Assembly: GCA_963755155.1 (NCBI GenBank)
Contig: CAVWIV010000016.1
Span: forward strand, 62,001 to 126,000
Origin: PALSA-612 sp963755155
GTDB lineage: Bacteria > Actinomycetota > Thermoleophilia > Gaiellales > Gaiellaceae
Length of the DNA stretch: 64,000 nucleotides
Reading direction: 5' to 3'
A program made the position numbers and the translations under genes. How positions within the stretch are numbered: the stretch's first letter is position 1; each line of letters starts with the position of its first letter. The notes under the pieces are model-generated. The model had not been told where the DNA came from. It saw only the letters and a program-made list of their open reading frames with translations, and made no database searches. Of this stretch, positions 52,741-59,977 are shown in pieces.

Positions 52741-53501
52741 TGCTCCGTCTGGGTCGCATCTCGTACGTGAACATGGCGCCGGTCTTCTTCCGGCTGCAGG
52801 CGGAGATCGAGGAGATCTCGGGCGTACCGACGGAGCTCAACGCGAGGCTGCTCGCCGGCGAGCTCGACGTCGCTCCGATCTCGTCCATCGAGTACGCCAG
52901 GAACGCCGACCGGCTGCGCCTGCTGCCGCGACTTTGCGTTTCGTCGGAAGGCGCAGTGGACTCGATCCAGCTCGTCTCACGCGTCCCGCTCGAACAGGTG
53001 CGCACCGTCGCGGTGACGCCCGAGAGCGCGACCTCGGCGGTGCTGACGAGGATCTTGTTGCCCGACGCCGAGCAGCTGCCGCTGGAGGCCGAGGCCGACG
53101 CGAAGCTTCTCATCGGCGACGCGGCCTTGCGCTCGGCGTTCGAAGATCCGACGCCACACCACGACCTCGGCCGGCTGTGGCTCGAGCGGACGGGGCTGCC
53201 GATGGTGTTCGCGGTCTGGGCGGCTCGCGAGCCCGTGCCCGCCGGCGTCCGAGAGCTCGAGGAGGCGCTCGTCGAGTCGGTGCGCCAGGCGAGGGCCGAG
53301 CCCGAGGCGCTCGCGCGCGAGGCAGCGGAGCGCTATGGCTACCCGCCGGGCTTCCTCGCCCGGTACTTCGAGAAGCTGCGCTATCGCTTCGGGCCGCGCG
53401 AGCGGGCCGGCCTCTACACGTTCTTCGAGCTCGCCCACGGCGCCGGCGAGCTCGACGAGGTGCCAGAGCTTCGCTTCGTGCGCGACGAGGTGTCCGTATG
53501 A
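52740..53501 (+). CDS. mqnA: chorismate dehydratase
   Basis: 253 residues, a periplasmic-binding-protein-like fold: LGRISYVNMAPVFF, LLAGELDVAPISSIEYARNAD, VAVTPESATSAVL. First committed step of the futalosine route: chorismate to 3-[(1-carboxyvinyl)oxy]benzoate, the substrate of MqnE just upstream. Confidence 0.94.
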   Translation: MLRLGRISYVNMAPVFFRLQAEIEEISGVPTELNARLLAGELDVAPISSIEYARNADRLRLLPRLCVSSEGAVDSIQLVSRVPLEQVRTVAVTPESATSAVLTRILLPDAEQLPLEAEADAKLLIGDAALRSAFEDPTPHHDLGRLWLERTGLPMVFAVWAAREPVPAGVRELEEALVESVRQARAEPEALAREAAERYGYPPGFLARYFEKLRYRFGPRERAGLYTFFELAHGAGELDEVPELRFVRDEVSV

Positions 53502-53510
53502 GCCATGACC

Positions 53511-53523
53511 GGGGTCAGACCCC
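53511..53523. repeat. palindromic repeat GGGGTCAGACCCC between mqnA and mqnC
   Basis: Identical to the 21334 copy. It occupies part of the 37-nt gap and lies 15 nt before the mqnC start, where a Shine-Dalgarno would be expected; none is visible. Confidence 0.65.
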
Positions 53524-53538
53524 TTGCCCAGAAGTGGC

Positions 53539-54624
53539 ATGGCTGTAACGGACGTCCTGGACAAGGCGCTCGCGGGTGATCGCATCTCTGACGACGACGC
53601 GCTCGTCCTCCTCGAGTCGCGTGACCTCGTCGCTGTCGGGCGAGCCGCCGACGAGTTGCGCGCCCGCAAGGTCGATCCCGCACGCGTGACGTTCATCGTC
53701 GACCGCAACGTCAACTACACGAACGTTTGCTACACGGACTGCGACTTCTGCGCCTTCTACCGCAGCCCCGGCGACACGCGCGAGGGCTACCTCCTGCCGA
53801 AGGCGGTCATCTTCAAGAAGATCGAGGAGACGCTCGCCATCGGCGGCACCGGGCTGCTCATGCAGGGCGGCCACCACCCCGACCTCGGCGTCGAGTACTA
53901 CGAGGATCTCTTCTCGTCCATCAAGGCGCGCTACCCGGTCCATCTGCACGCGCTCTCGCCCTCGGAGGTGCAGCACGCCGCGCGCCGCTCGAAGGTCACA
54001 GTGCCCGAGGCGCTCACGCGAATGCGCGACGCCGGGCTCGACTCGCTTCCCGGCGGCGGCGCCGAGATCCTCGTCGACCGCGTACGCGACATCATCTCGC
54101 CGAAGAAGACGACGTCGGCGGAGTGGCTCGACGTGATGCGCCACGCGCAACGGCTCGGCATGTCGACGACGGCGACGATGATGTACGGCCACGTGGAGAC
54201 GCTCGCCGAGCGGGTCGAGCACATGCGCCGGATCCGCGAGCTCCAGGACGAGATGCACGGCTTCCGCGCCTTCATCTCGTGGACGTTCCAGGACGACGGC
54301 AACCGGCTTGGCGCAAAAGTGCCGCGCGAGAAGATGCCGACGTCGTTCGACTACCTGCTCACGCAGGCCGTCTCGCGCATCTACCTCGACAACGTCGACC
54401 ACATCCAGTCGTCGTGGGTGACGCAGGGGCTGAAGATCGGCCAGGTGGCGCTCGGCTTCGGCGCCGACGACATGGGCTCGGTGATGATCGAGGAGAACGT
54501 CGTCTCCGCCGCCGGCACGACGTACGAGACGACGACGGAGGAGCTCGTCCACCTCATCAAGTCGCTGGGGAAGACCCCGGTACAGCGCGACACGCTTTAC
54601 CGCGACGTCAAGGTCTGGAACTAA
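53539..54624 (+). CDS. mqnC: cyclic dehypoxanthine futalosine synthase
   Basis: 361 residues. Radical SAM cysteines CYTDCDFC, plus LMQGGHHPDLGVEYYEDLF and LDSLPGGGAEILVDRVR. Cyclises dehypoxanthine futalosine in menaquinone synthesis. ATG 53539 is preferred; TTG 53524 would overlap a palindromic repeat. MqnB and MqnD, needed to complete the route, are not in this window. Confidence 0.95.
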   Translation: MAVTDVLDKALAGDRISDDDALVLLESRDLVAVGRAADELRARKVDPARVTFIVDRNVNYTNVCYTDCDFCAFYRSPGDTREGYLLPKAVIFKKIEETLAIGGTGLLMQGGHHPDLGVEYYEDLFSSIKARYPVHLHALSPSEVQHAARRSKVTVPEALTRMRDAGLDSLPGGGAEILVDRVRDIISPKKTTSAEWLDVMRHAQRLGMSTTATMMYGHVETLAERVEHMRRIRELQDEMHGFRAFISWTFQDDGNRLGAKVPREKMPTSFDYLLTQAVSRIYLDNVDHIQSSWVTQGLKIGQVALGFGADDMGSVMIEENVVSAAGTTYETTTEELVHLIKSLGKTPVQRDTLYRDVKVWN

Positions 54625-54667
54625 CTAGCCGGGGAACGCGGCCTGCGAGCCGCCCGCGGTCGCCAGC

Positions 54668-55513
54668 TCACTTCGTCGTGACGATGGCGAAGGAGCGCTT
54701 GCCGTCGGTCGACTGGAGCTTGATGAGGAACTTCGTGCCGGCGGGTACGCGGGGCTGGAAGGAGATCGCGAACGTCTCATCCTTGGCCATCGTCGGGTCC
54801 AGCTTGCAGACGATGATCCCGTCGATGATCTTTCCCCAGCCCGACGAGTACACCCCGCTTGGCTCCTGGAGCGTGTAGACCGCGAGCTCCGTGATCGGCA
54901 GTGAGGGTGCGCGGCGAAAGCCACGCGCCTCGGCTGCATTCGCCGTCTCGCGTCCGGCGAGCCCGATGACGACCTTCGAGATCGTCTTCCCGGGCGCCTT
55001 GACCGTCACGCCCATGTACTGCTCCCAGCCAGCGATGTTGGCGAGCTCGCGGTAGGTGGCCGCGACCCTGAAGTCGCTCGCGAGCGGAACACCGAACATC
55101 CTGAGCGCGACGTCGGTCGCCTTCATCGCGAGATCCACGCTCGAGCGAGTCGCTGTGTAGTTCTTGCTGTTCAAGGACTTCGACGCCTGAGCGGTGAGCG
55201 TCTGCGCTTCGCTCACCTTCGCCGCGATCTCCGGGGTCGTCGCCCCGACCGTCGCCGGGGCGACTCTGGCGACCTTCTTCAGACGCCGGATCGCGTCGGC
55301 GATCTCGAACTTCGCCTTATCTACCTCTTCGGGTGTGATGGCGCCCGGCTTCAGCTGGGTGGAGGCGACCTGGTTCGACGCGCGTGAGCTCTTCAGCTCG
55401 AAGGCCCACTCCTGATCCGGCGACAGCTTCGCGGATGACACCGCCCCGGCCAGAGGCACGGCGACGAGCGCCAGTCCGGCAAGGATCGGTGCGAGGCGCC
55501 TCAGACTCGTCAC
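54668..55513 (-). CDS. secreted protein of unknown function, paralogue A
   Basis: 281 residues. A signal peptide (LRRLAPILAGLALVAVPLAGAV) is followed by a helical region (about 30-130) and a beta-rich C-terminal half with TISKVVIGLAGRETANA and VYSSGWGKIIDGIIVCKLDP, ending KRSFAIVTTK. The C-terminal half is clearly homologous to the next gene upstream (VVIG, YSGW, FxIxF, GTKxLxK). No known domain recognised. The two genes lie 74 nt apart on the same strand. Confidence 0.7.
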   Translation of the reverse strand: MTSLRRLAPILAGLALVAVPLAGAVSSAKLSPDQEWAFELKSSRASNQVASTQLKPGAITPEEVDKAKFEIADAIRRLKKVARVAPATVGATTPEIAAKVSEAQTLTAQASKSLNSKNYTATRSSVDLAMKATDVALRMFGVPLASDFRVAATYRELANIAGWEQYMGVTVKAPGKTISKVVIGLAGRETANAAEARGFRRAPSLPITELAVYTLQEPSGVYSSGWGKIIDGIIVCKLDPTMAKDETFAISFQPRVPAGTKFLIKLQSTDGKRSFAIVTTK

Positions 55514-55587
55514 GCCTACAGCTTAGGGCGGATACGGTCGCGCGTGCGTCATACAACCGACACCGCGAATGTCACGGCCGCGACAGC

Positions 55588-56421
55588 TCATCGTGTGGCG
55601 AAAACGTCGTACGAGCGACCCCCGTTGGCAGAGCGGAACTTCACGAGGAGCTTCGTGCCGGATTCGAGCTTCGGGCCGAAGGCGATGGTGAAGATCCGGT
55701 CGACCGGCATCGCCGGCTTCATACGACAGGTGATGACGCCTGCGGTGAGGTCGCACCAGCCCGAGTAGAAGCGGCCGATCGAGTCTGAGACGACGGCCAC
55801 GCTCATCCGCGTGATCGGCAGCCCGGTCGCCTCGTCGGTCACCGCTCCCGGCTCGCCTGAGTTGGCGGTCGACCGGTTGGCCGCCCCGATCACGACCTCG
55901 GTCACCTCGCTGCCGACGGTCGCCGACAGCCCGGAGAAGTTCGTGAACTGCGGGAGATACGCGAAGTCCCGGTTGACGACGAACGACGCGAACTCCTTCT
56001 CGAGCGGCACGCCGAAGTCGGTGAGCGCCGCCTTCGTCAGCGCGATGGTCTTGTGAAGCCTGGCGCGGGCGCCGGAGTACCGGGCGCTCGCTACGTCAGC
56101 TCTCGACTGACGAACGAGCTTCCCCGCCTGGGCGAGCATCGAGCGGACCGACGGCGTGTCGAGCGCGCCGATGGCCTTCGGCGCCGCCCTCGTCGACGCC
56201 GTGACTCCGGCGAGCGCCTCTGCGATGTCCGCACGAGCCAGCCTCGCCCGGTCCGGTGACGGCTTGGCGAGACTTCGCAGCGCTGCCTGGGCTGCGCTCT
56301 CCGTGGATTCGAGGCCGGCCACGAGTTGCTGGTCGGCGGTGAGAGGAGTCGCGGCGGAGGACAGCGAAACGAGCAGGAGCCCGCAGGCTCCTGCGACCGC
56401 GAGCAATGCCCGGATCGCCAT
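55588..56421 (-). CDS. secreted protein of unknown function, paralogue B
   Basis: 277 residues. Signal peptide MAIRALLAVAGACGLLLVSLSSA, then about 100 helical residues and a C-terminal half matching paralogue A: VTEVVIGAANRSTANS, RFYSGWCDLTAGVITCRMKP, FTIAFGPKLESGTKLLVKF, ending RSYDVFATR. ATG 56421 is preferred to TTG 56427. It is divergent from the phosphodiester glycosidase gene with only 60 nt between the start codons. Confidence 0.7.
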   Translation of the reverse strand: MAIRALLAVAGACGLLLVSLSSAATPLTADQQLVAGLESTESAAQAALRSLAKPSPDRARLARADIAEALAGVTASTRAAPKAIGALDTPSVRSMLAQAGKLVRQSRADVASARYSGARARLHKTIALTKAALTDFGVPLEKEFASFVVNRDFAYLPQFTNFSGLSATVGSEVTEVVIGAANRSTANSGEPGAVTDEATGLPITRMSVAVVSDSIGRFYSGWCDLTAGVITCRMKPAMPVDRIFTIAFGPKLESGTKLLVKFRSANGGRSYDVFATR

Positions 56422-56451
56422 TCGCAACGGATATCACGTGAGGCGGCCATC

Positions 56452-56463
56452 CGCAAGCTTGCG
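56452..56463. promoter_or_regulatory. 12-bp perfect palindrome in a divergent promoter region
   Basis: CGCAAGCTTGCG between the start codons of paralogue B and the glycosidase. It directly precedes a TAGCCT -10 box. Possible operator; equally an accident of composition. Confidence 0.3.
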
Positions 56464-56464
56464 C

Positions 56465-56470
56465 TAGCCT
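56465..56470 (+). promoter_or_regulatory. -10 box TAGCCT before the glycosidase gene (leaderless)
   Basis: TAGCCT ends 11 nt before GTG 56482; no SD sequence is present. Confidence 0.45.
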
Positions 56471-56481
56471 CAGGTCGGGTC

Positions 56482-58209
56482 GTGCCTCGCCGCGCAGTCA
56501 TCGGAGCGCTTGCTGCGCTGGTCCTCGTCACGCCTGCAGCGGCCCAGCCGAAGCTGCTCATGCCCGGCGTGACGTACGAGACGCAGGTGCAATTCACGTT
56601 CCACGGGCCCTCGGTCATCCACGTCTTGACGATGCCGCGGCCCGGCGGTCTCTGGGCGCTCAAGCCTGCGCTCTCCAACGACGTCATCGTCGGCGTAGAG
56701 CGGGTGACGGCGATCCAGCAGCGCGTGTCGTCGAGCGCGACCGTCGCCGGCGTCAACGGCGACCGCTTCGTCTCGAACGGCCGGCCGAGCGGGATTCTCA
56801 TGCGTGACGGCCAGCTCCAGCACGGTCCCGGCGACAGCCGCTCGAGCATCGGCATCGACACGGGTGGGAACCTCCGTGTGGAGCGCGTGCGACTGCTGCC
56901 CACCTGGCAGGGAACGGGCCAGCGACAGAACCTTTCCGCAGTCAACAACTCGCCGTCGTCGAGCGGCATGTCGCTCTACACACCCGTCTGGGGACCCTCG
57001 ACGCCGGCTGCGCCCGGCTCTCTGGAGGTCGTGCTGCAGCCGTTTCCGGCAACGGTTCCGAACACCGAGGTGGCCGGTCGCGTGACGGAGTCGCGCAGCG
57101 GGGGCGCGACGCCGATCCCGCCTGACGGCGCCGTGCTCGTCGCCCGCGGAACCGTCGCGACGAATCGCCTCCGGAACGAGGCTCCGGTAGGGACGAACGT
57201 TCGCGTGCGCCTCGTCCTGCAGCCGGACTGGGCGGGGGTGGTGGACGCGTTGGGCGGCGGGCCGGCCCTCGTACGTGACGGGAAGGCCGTCTTCAACGCG
57301 GGCGAGGCATTCGTGCCTCAGCAGCTGGCGCTCCCCGAGCCGCGGACGGCCGTGGGCCAGCTGGCGGACGGGCGGATCATCCTCGTCGTCGTCGACGGGC
57401 GCCGCCGCGGCTACTCGAGCGGCATGACGAACTTCGAGCTCGCGCTCGCGCTCGTCCGTCTGGGCGCGGTCACGGGCGCGGCGCTCGACGGTGGCGGCTC
57501 GTCGACGATGGCCTTCGACGGGCAACTGCTCAACCGGCCCTCCGGCGCCGAGCGCCCCGTTTCCGAGGCGCTGCTCATGGTGTACTCGGGCGTCCACGCG
57601 CCGCTGCCGAGCGTCGCTGCGATCTCCCCGAACGGGGACGACGTCGCGGAGACACAGGAGCTCGCGTACAAGGTCGTTCGGCCCTCGACCGTAAACGCGA
57701 GCCTCGTCGCGCCCGACCGCTCGACGCGATCAGTCTTTGTGGGCCAGGCCGCTCCGAGCACGTACGCCTTCGAATGGAACGGCCTCAGGACCGATGGCGC
57801 GCTCGAGCCCGAAGGTCTCTGGCGATGGGTCGTGAACGCGACCGACGATCGCGGCCAGGTGTCGTCCGTCGAGCGCCCGTTCACGCTCAACACGACGCTC
57901 GGGTTCGGGAAGGCCGTAACGCCCGCTTTGTCGGTGCCGCGCCGCCGCGCAAGAGCGGTCGCGCAGTTCGAGCTGGCGCGGTCCGCGTCCGTGACGACGC
58001 GGATCGAGACGCTCACGGGAACGGTGATCCGGAAGGCGGACCCCGCCGTGTCGTTGCAGGCCGGCCTCGCGAACGTCATGTGGGACGGCAAGACGAGCAA
58101 GGGGGCAAACGTCCACTCGGGGACGTACGTTGCACGCATGACGGCGAAGAACGCAGCAGGCTCCGTCTCGTTGACGGCGAAGTTCTCCGTGCGCCGTACC
58201 CGGAAGTAG
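56482..58209 (+). CDS. secreted phosphodiester glycosidase-like protein (NAGPA family) with FlgD-type Ig domains
   Basis: 575 residues. Signal peptide (AVIGALAALVLVTPAAAQ), then an NAGPA-type domain with VAGVNGDRFVSNGRPSG, GALDGGGSSTMAFDGQLLNRPSG as its signature, and two FlgD/Ig-like repeats starting SPNGDDVAETQELAY. Same accessory repeats as the amidase at 7123. Probably acts on cell-wall or capsular polymers with phosphodiester-linked sugars. GTG 56482 was chosen because the longer open frame lacks a signal peptide at its start. Confidence 0.82.
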   Translation: MPRRAVIGALAALVLVTPAAAQPKLLMPGVTYETQVQFTFHGPSVIHVLTMPRPGGLWALKPALSNDVIVGVERVTAIQQRVSSSATVAGVNGDRFVSNGRPSGILMRDGQLQHGPGDSRSSIGIDTGGNLRVERVRLLPTWQGTGQRQNLSAVNNSPSSSGMSLYTPVWGPSTPAAPGSLEVVLQPFPATVPNTEVAGRVTESRSGGATPIPPDGAVLVARGTVATNRLRNEAPVGTNVRVRLVLQPDWAGVVDALGGGPALVRDGKAVFNAGEAFVPQQLALPEPRTAVGQLADGRIILVVVDGRRRGYSSGMTNFELALALVRLGAVTGAALDGGGSSTMAFDGQLLNRPSGAERPVSEALLMVYSGVHAPLPSVAAISPNGDDVAETQELAYKVVRPSTVNASLVAPDRSTRSVFVGQAAPSTYAFEWNGLRTDGALEPEGLWRWVVNATDDRGQVSSVERPFTLNTTLGFGKAVTPALSVPRRRARAVAQFELARSASVTTRIETLTGTVIRKADPAVSLQAGLANVMWDGKTSKGANVHSGTYVARMTAKNAAGSVSLTAKFSVRRTRK

Positions 58210-58212
58210 TCT
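58207..58212 (+). promoter_or_regulatory. -10 box TAGTCT before the DedA gene (leaderless)
   Basis: TAGTCT overlaps the previous stop and ends 9 nt before GTG 58222. Confidence 0.5.
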
Positions 58213-58221
58213 CGCCCGCCC

Positions 58222-58911
58222 GTGCTCCTAGCGTCCGTCACAAGCTCGATCACCGATGCCCTGACGTCATTCATCGGCGACCAGGGTGTGTACGCCGTCT
58301 TCGTGCTGATGCTCGTCGACGCCGTGCTGCCCGCGGCCAGCGAGCTGGTGATGGTGTACGCGGGTGCGCTCGCCGCCGGCGCGTTCGCCGGCCAGCAGGT
58401 CGTGGTCTTCGGCCGGGAGGTGCCCACCGGCTGGCAGTCATTTCTCGTCATGGTGTCTGCGGGCACGATCGGGTACACGCTCGGCTCCCTAGGCGGCTGG
58501 GCGATCGGCGACTACGGCGGCCGCCCGCTCGTCGAACGCCACGGCAAGTGGTTCCACCTCTCGCCCGAGCGCTTCGTGCGTGCCGAGCGCTGGTTCGACC
58601 GGTGGGGGGACAAGGCGGTGTTCCTGGGCCGGATCACGCCGATCGTCCGCTCGTTCGTGTCCATTCCGGCCGGCGTCTTTCGCCATCCGCTCGGGCGCTA
58701 CATGCTCCTGACGTTCGTCGGCTCGACGCTCTGGTGTCTCGCGTTCGCCGGCATCGGCTGGGCCGTCGGCGAGAGCTGGGAGGACTTCCACCACGCGTTT
58801 CGCTACGTCGAGTACGTCGTTGCCGGCCTGATCCTCGTCGGCCTGGGGTATGTCGTGCTCCGCTGGCGCTCATCTAAACTCAAGCGGCGTGGCTCGGATC
58901 CCTCTCTTTAA
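58222..58911 (+). CDS. DedA-family (VTT domain) membrane protein
   Basis: 229 residues. Motifs LPAASELVMVYAGALAAG, GTIGYTLGSLGGWAIGDYGGR, FLGRITPIVRSFVSIPAGVFR and a C-terminal helix. DedA proteins are proposed lipid scramblases or undecaprenyl-phosphate flippases in cell-envelope synthesis, in keeping with the polysaccharide genes that follow. Its end overlaps the DegT start. Confidence 0.9.
   Translation: MLLASVTSSITDALTSFIGDQGVYAVFVLMLVDAVLPAASELVMVYAGALAAGAFAGQQVVVFGREVPTGWQSFLVMVSAGTIGYTLGSLGGWAIGDYGGRPLVERHGKWFHLSPERFVRAERWFDRWGDKAVFLGRITPIVRSFVSIPAGVFRHPLGRYMLLTFVGSTLWCLAFAGIGWAVGESWEDFHHAFRYVEYVVAGLILVGLGYVVLRWRSSKLKRRGSDPSL
58875..58880 (+). promoter_or_regulatory. -10 box TAAACT before the DegT gene (leaderless)
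   Basis: Lies inside the end of the DedA coding sequence, 8 nt before GTG 58889. Same hexamer and position as before fabZ. Confidence 0.45.
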
Positions 58912-59977
58912 GCCCGCTGCGCAGTACGGACCTCTTCTTCCGGAGCTGAAGCAGCGGCTGGGTGACGTCCTGGACAGCGGCGAGTTCATCCTCGGCCCGA
59001 ACGTCCGCGCGTTCGAGGAGGAGGCTGCCGCGTACCTCGGCGTACCGCGGACGATCGGCGTCGCCAACGGCACGGACGCGATCGTGCTCGTGCTGCGGGC
59101 GCTCGAGATCGGCCCTGGGGACGAGGTCGTCTGCCCGGCCTTCACCTTCTACGCGACGGCGGAGGCGATCGCGAGCGTTGGCGCGACGCCGGTCTTCGCC
59201 GACATCGATCCCGCGACGCTCAACCTCGACGAGGCCGACGTCGAGCGCCGTCTGACGCCGAAGACGCGCGCGATCATGCCGGTGCATCTCTTCGGCCGGC
59301 CCGCCGCGCTCGAGGCGTTGTCAGCGCTCGGTCCGACACTGATCGAAGACGCTGCGCAGGCGTTCGGCGCCCGCGGCGTCGCGACCACCGGCGTCGCATC
59401 GACGTTCAGCTTCTACCCGACGAAGAACCTCGGCGGTATCGGCGACGGCGGCCTGGTCGCCTGTCTCGACGACGAGCTCGCCGAGCGCGTGCGCATGCTG
59501 CGCTTCCATGGCTCGTACGACAAGCGCGACTTCCAGTACGTCGGCACGAACTCGCGGCTGGACGAGCTCCAGGCGGCCGCGCTGCGGCTCTTCCTCGAGC
59601 ATCTCGACGGCTGGAACGCACTCCGCCGCGAGGCCGCTGCGAGGTACGCCGAGCTGGGGCTCGGCGAGCTCGTGGAGCTGCCCGCGGACGACGGCGCGCA
59701 CGTCTACCACCTCTACGTCGTGCGCAGCCCCGAGCGGGAGCGGATCGCCGCGGCGCTGACGGAGGCCGAGATCGGGAACGCGTCGTACTACGTGACCCCA
59801 CTGCATCTCCAGCCCGCGCTTCGGTACCTCGGCTGGAGCGAAGGCTCCCTGCCCGAGACTGAGCTCGCTTCGCGCGAGAACCTCGCGCTCCCGATGTGGG
59901 CGGGCATCGACGTCGAAACGCAGGAGCGCGTCGTCGCCACCGTGCGAGGCGCAGTCACCGTCGGAGTGGCCTCGTGA
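58889..59977 (+). CDS. DegT/DnrJ/EryC1-family sugar aminotransferase
   Basis: 362 residues. PLP enzyme: RIPLFKPAAQYGPLLPEL, SGEFILGPNVRAFEEE, HLFGRPA, and the PLP lysine in SFYPTKNLGGIGDGG. Transfers an amino group to a keto-sugar nucleotide. The WbpM-like dehydratase that follows with a 4-nt overlap would supply such a keto sugar, so the pair probably makes an aminodeoxy sugar for a surface glycan. Confidence 0.93.
   Translation: MARIPLFKPAAQYGPLLPELKQRLGDVLDSGEFILGPNVRAFEEEAAAYLGVPRTIGVANGTDAIVLVLRALEIGPGDEVVCPAFTFYATAEAIASVGATPVFADIDPATLNLDEADVERRLTPKTRAIMPVHLFGRPAALEALSALGPTLIEDAAQAFGARGVATTGVASTFSFYPTKNLGGIGDGGLVACLDDELAERVRMLRFHGSYDKRDFQYVGTNSRLDELQAAALRLFLEHLDGWNALRREAAARYAELGLGELVELPADDGAHVYHLYVVRSPERERIAAALTEAEIGNASYYVTPLHLQPALRYLGWSEGSLPETELASRENLALPMWAGIDVETQERVVATVRGAVTVGVAS

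Noticed and set aside
54637..54655. Possible terminator after mqnC
   Set aside because: Only a 5-bp stem (GCGGC/GCCGC) without T-tract; too weak to support.
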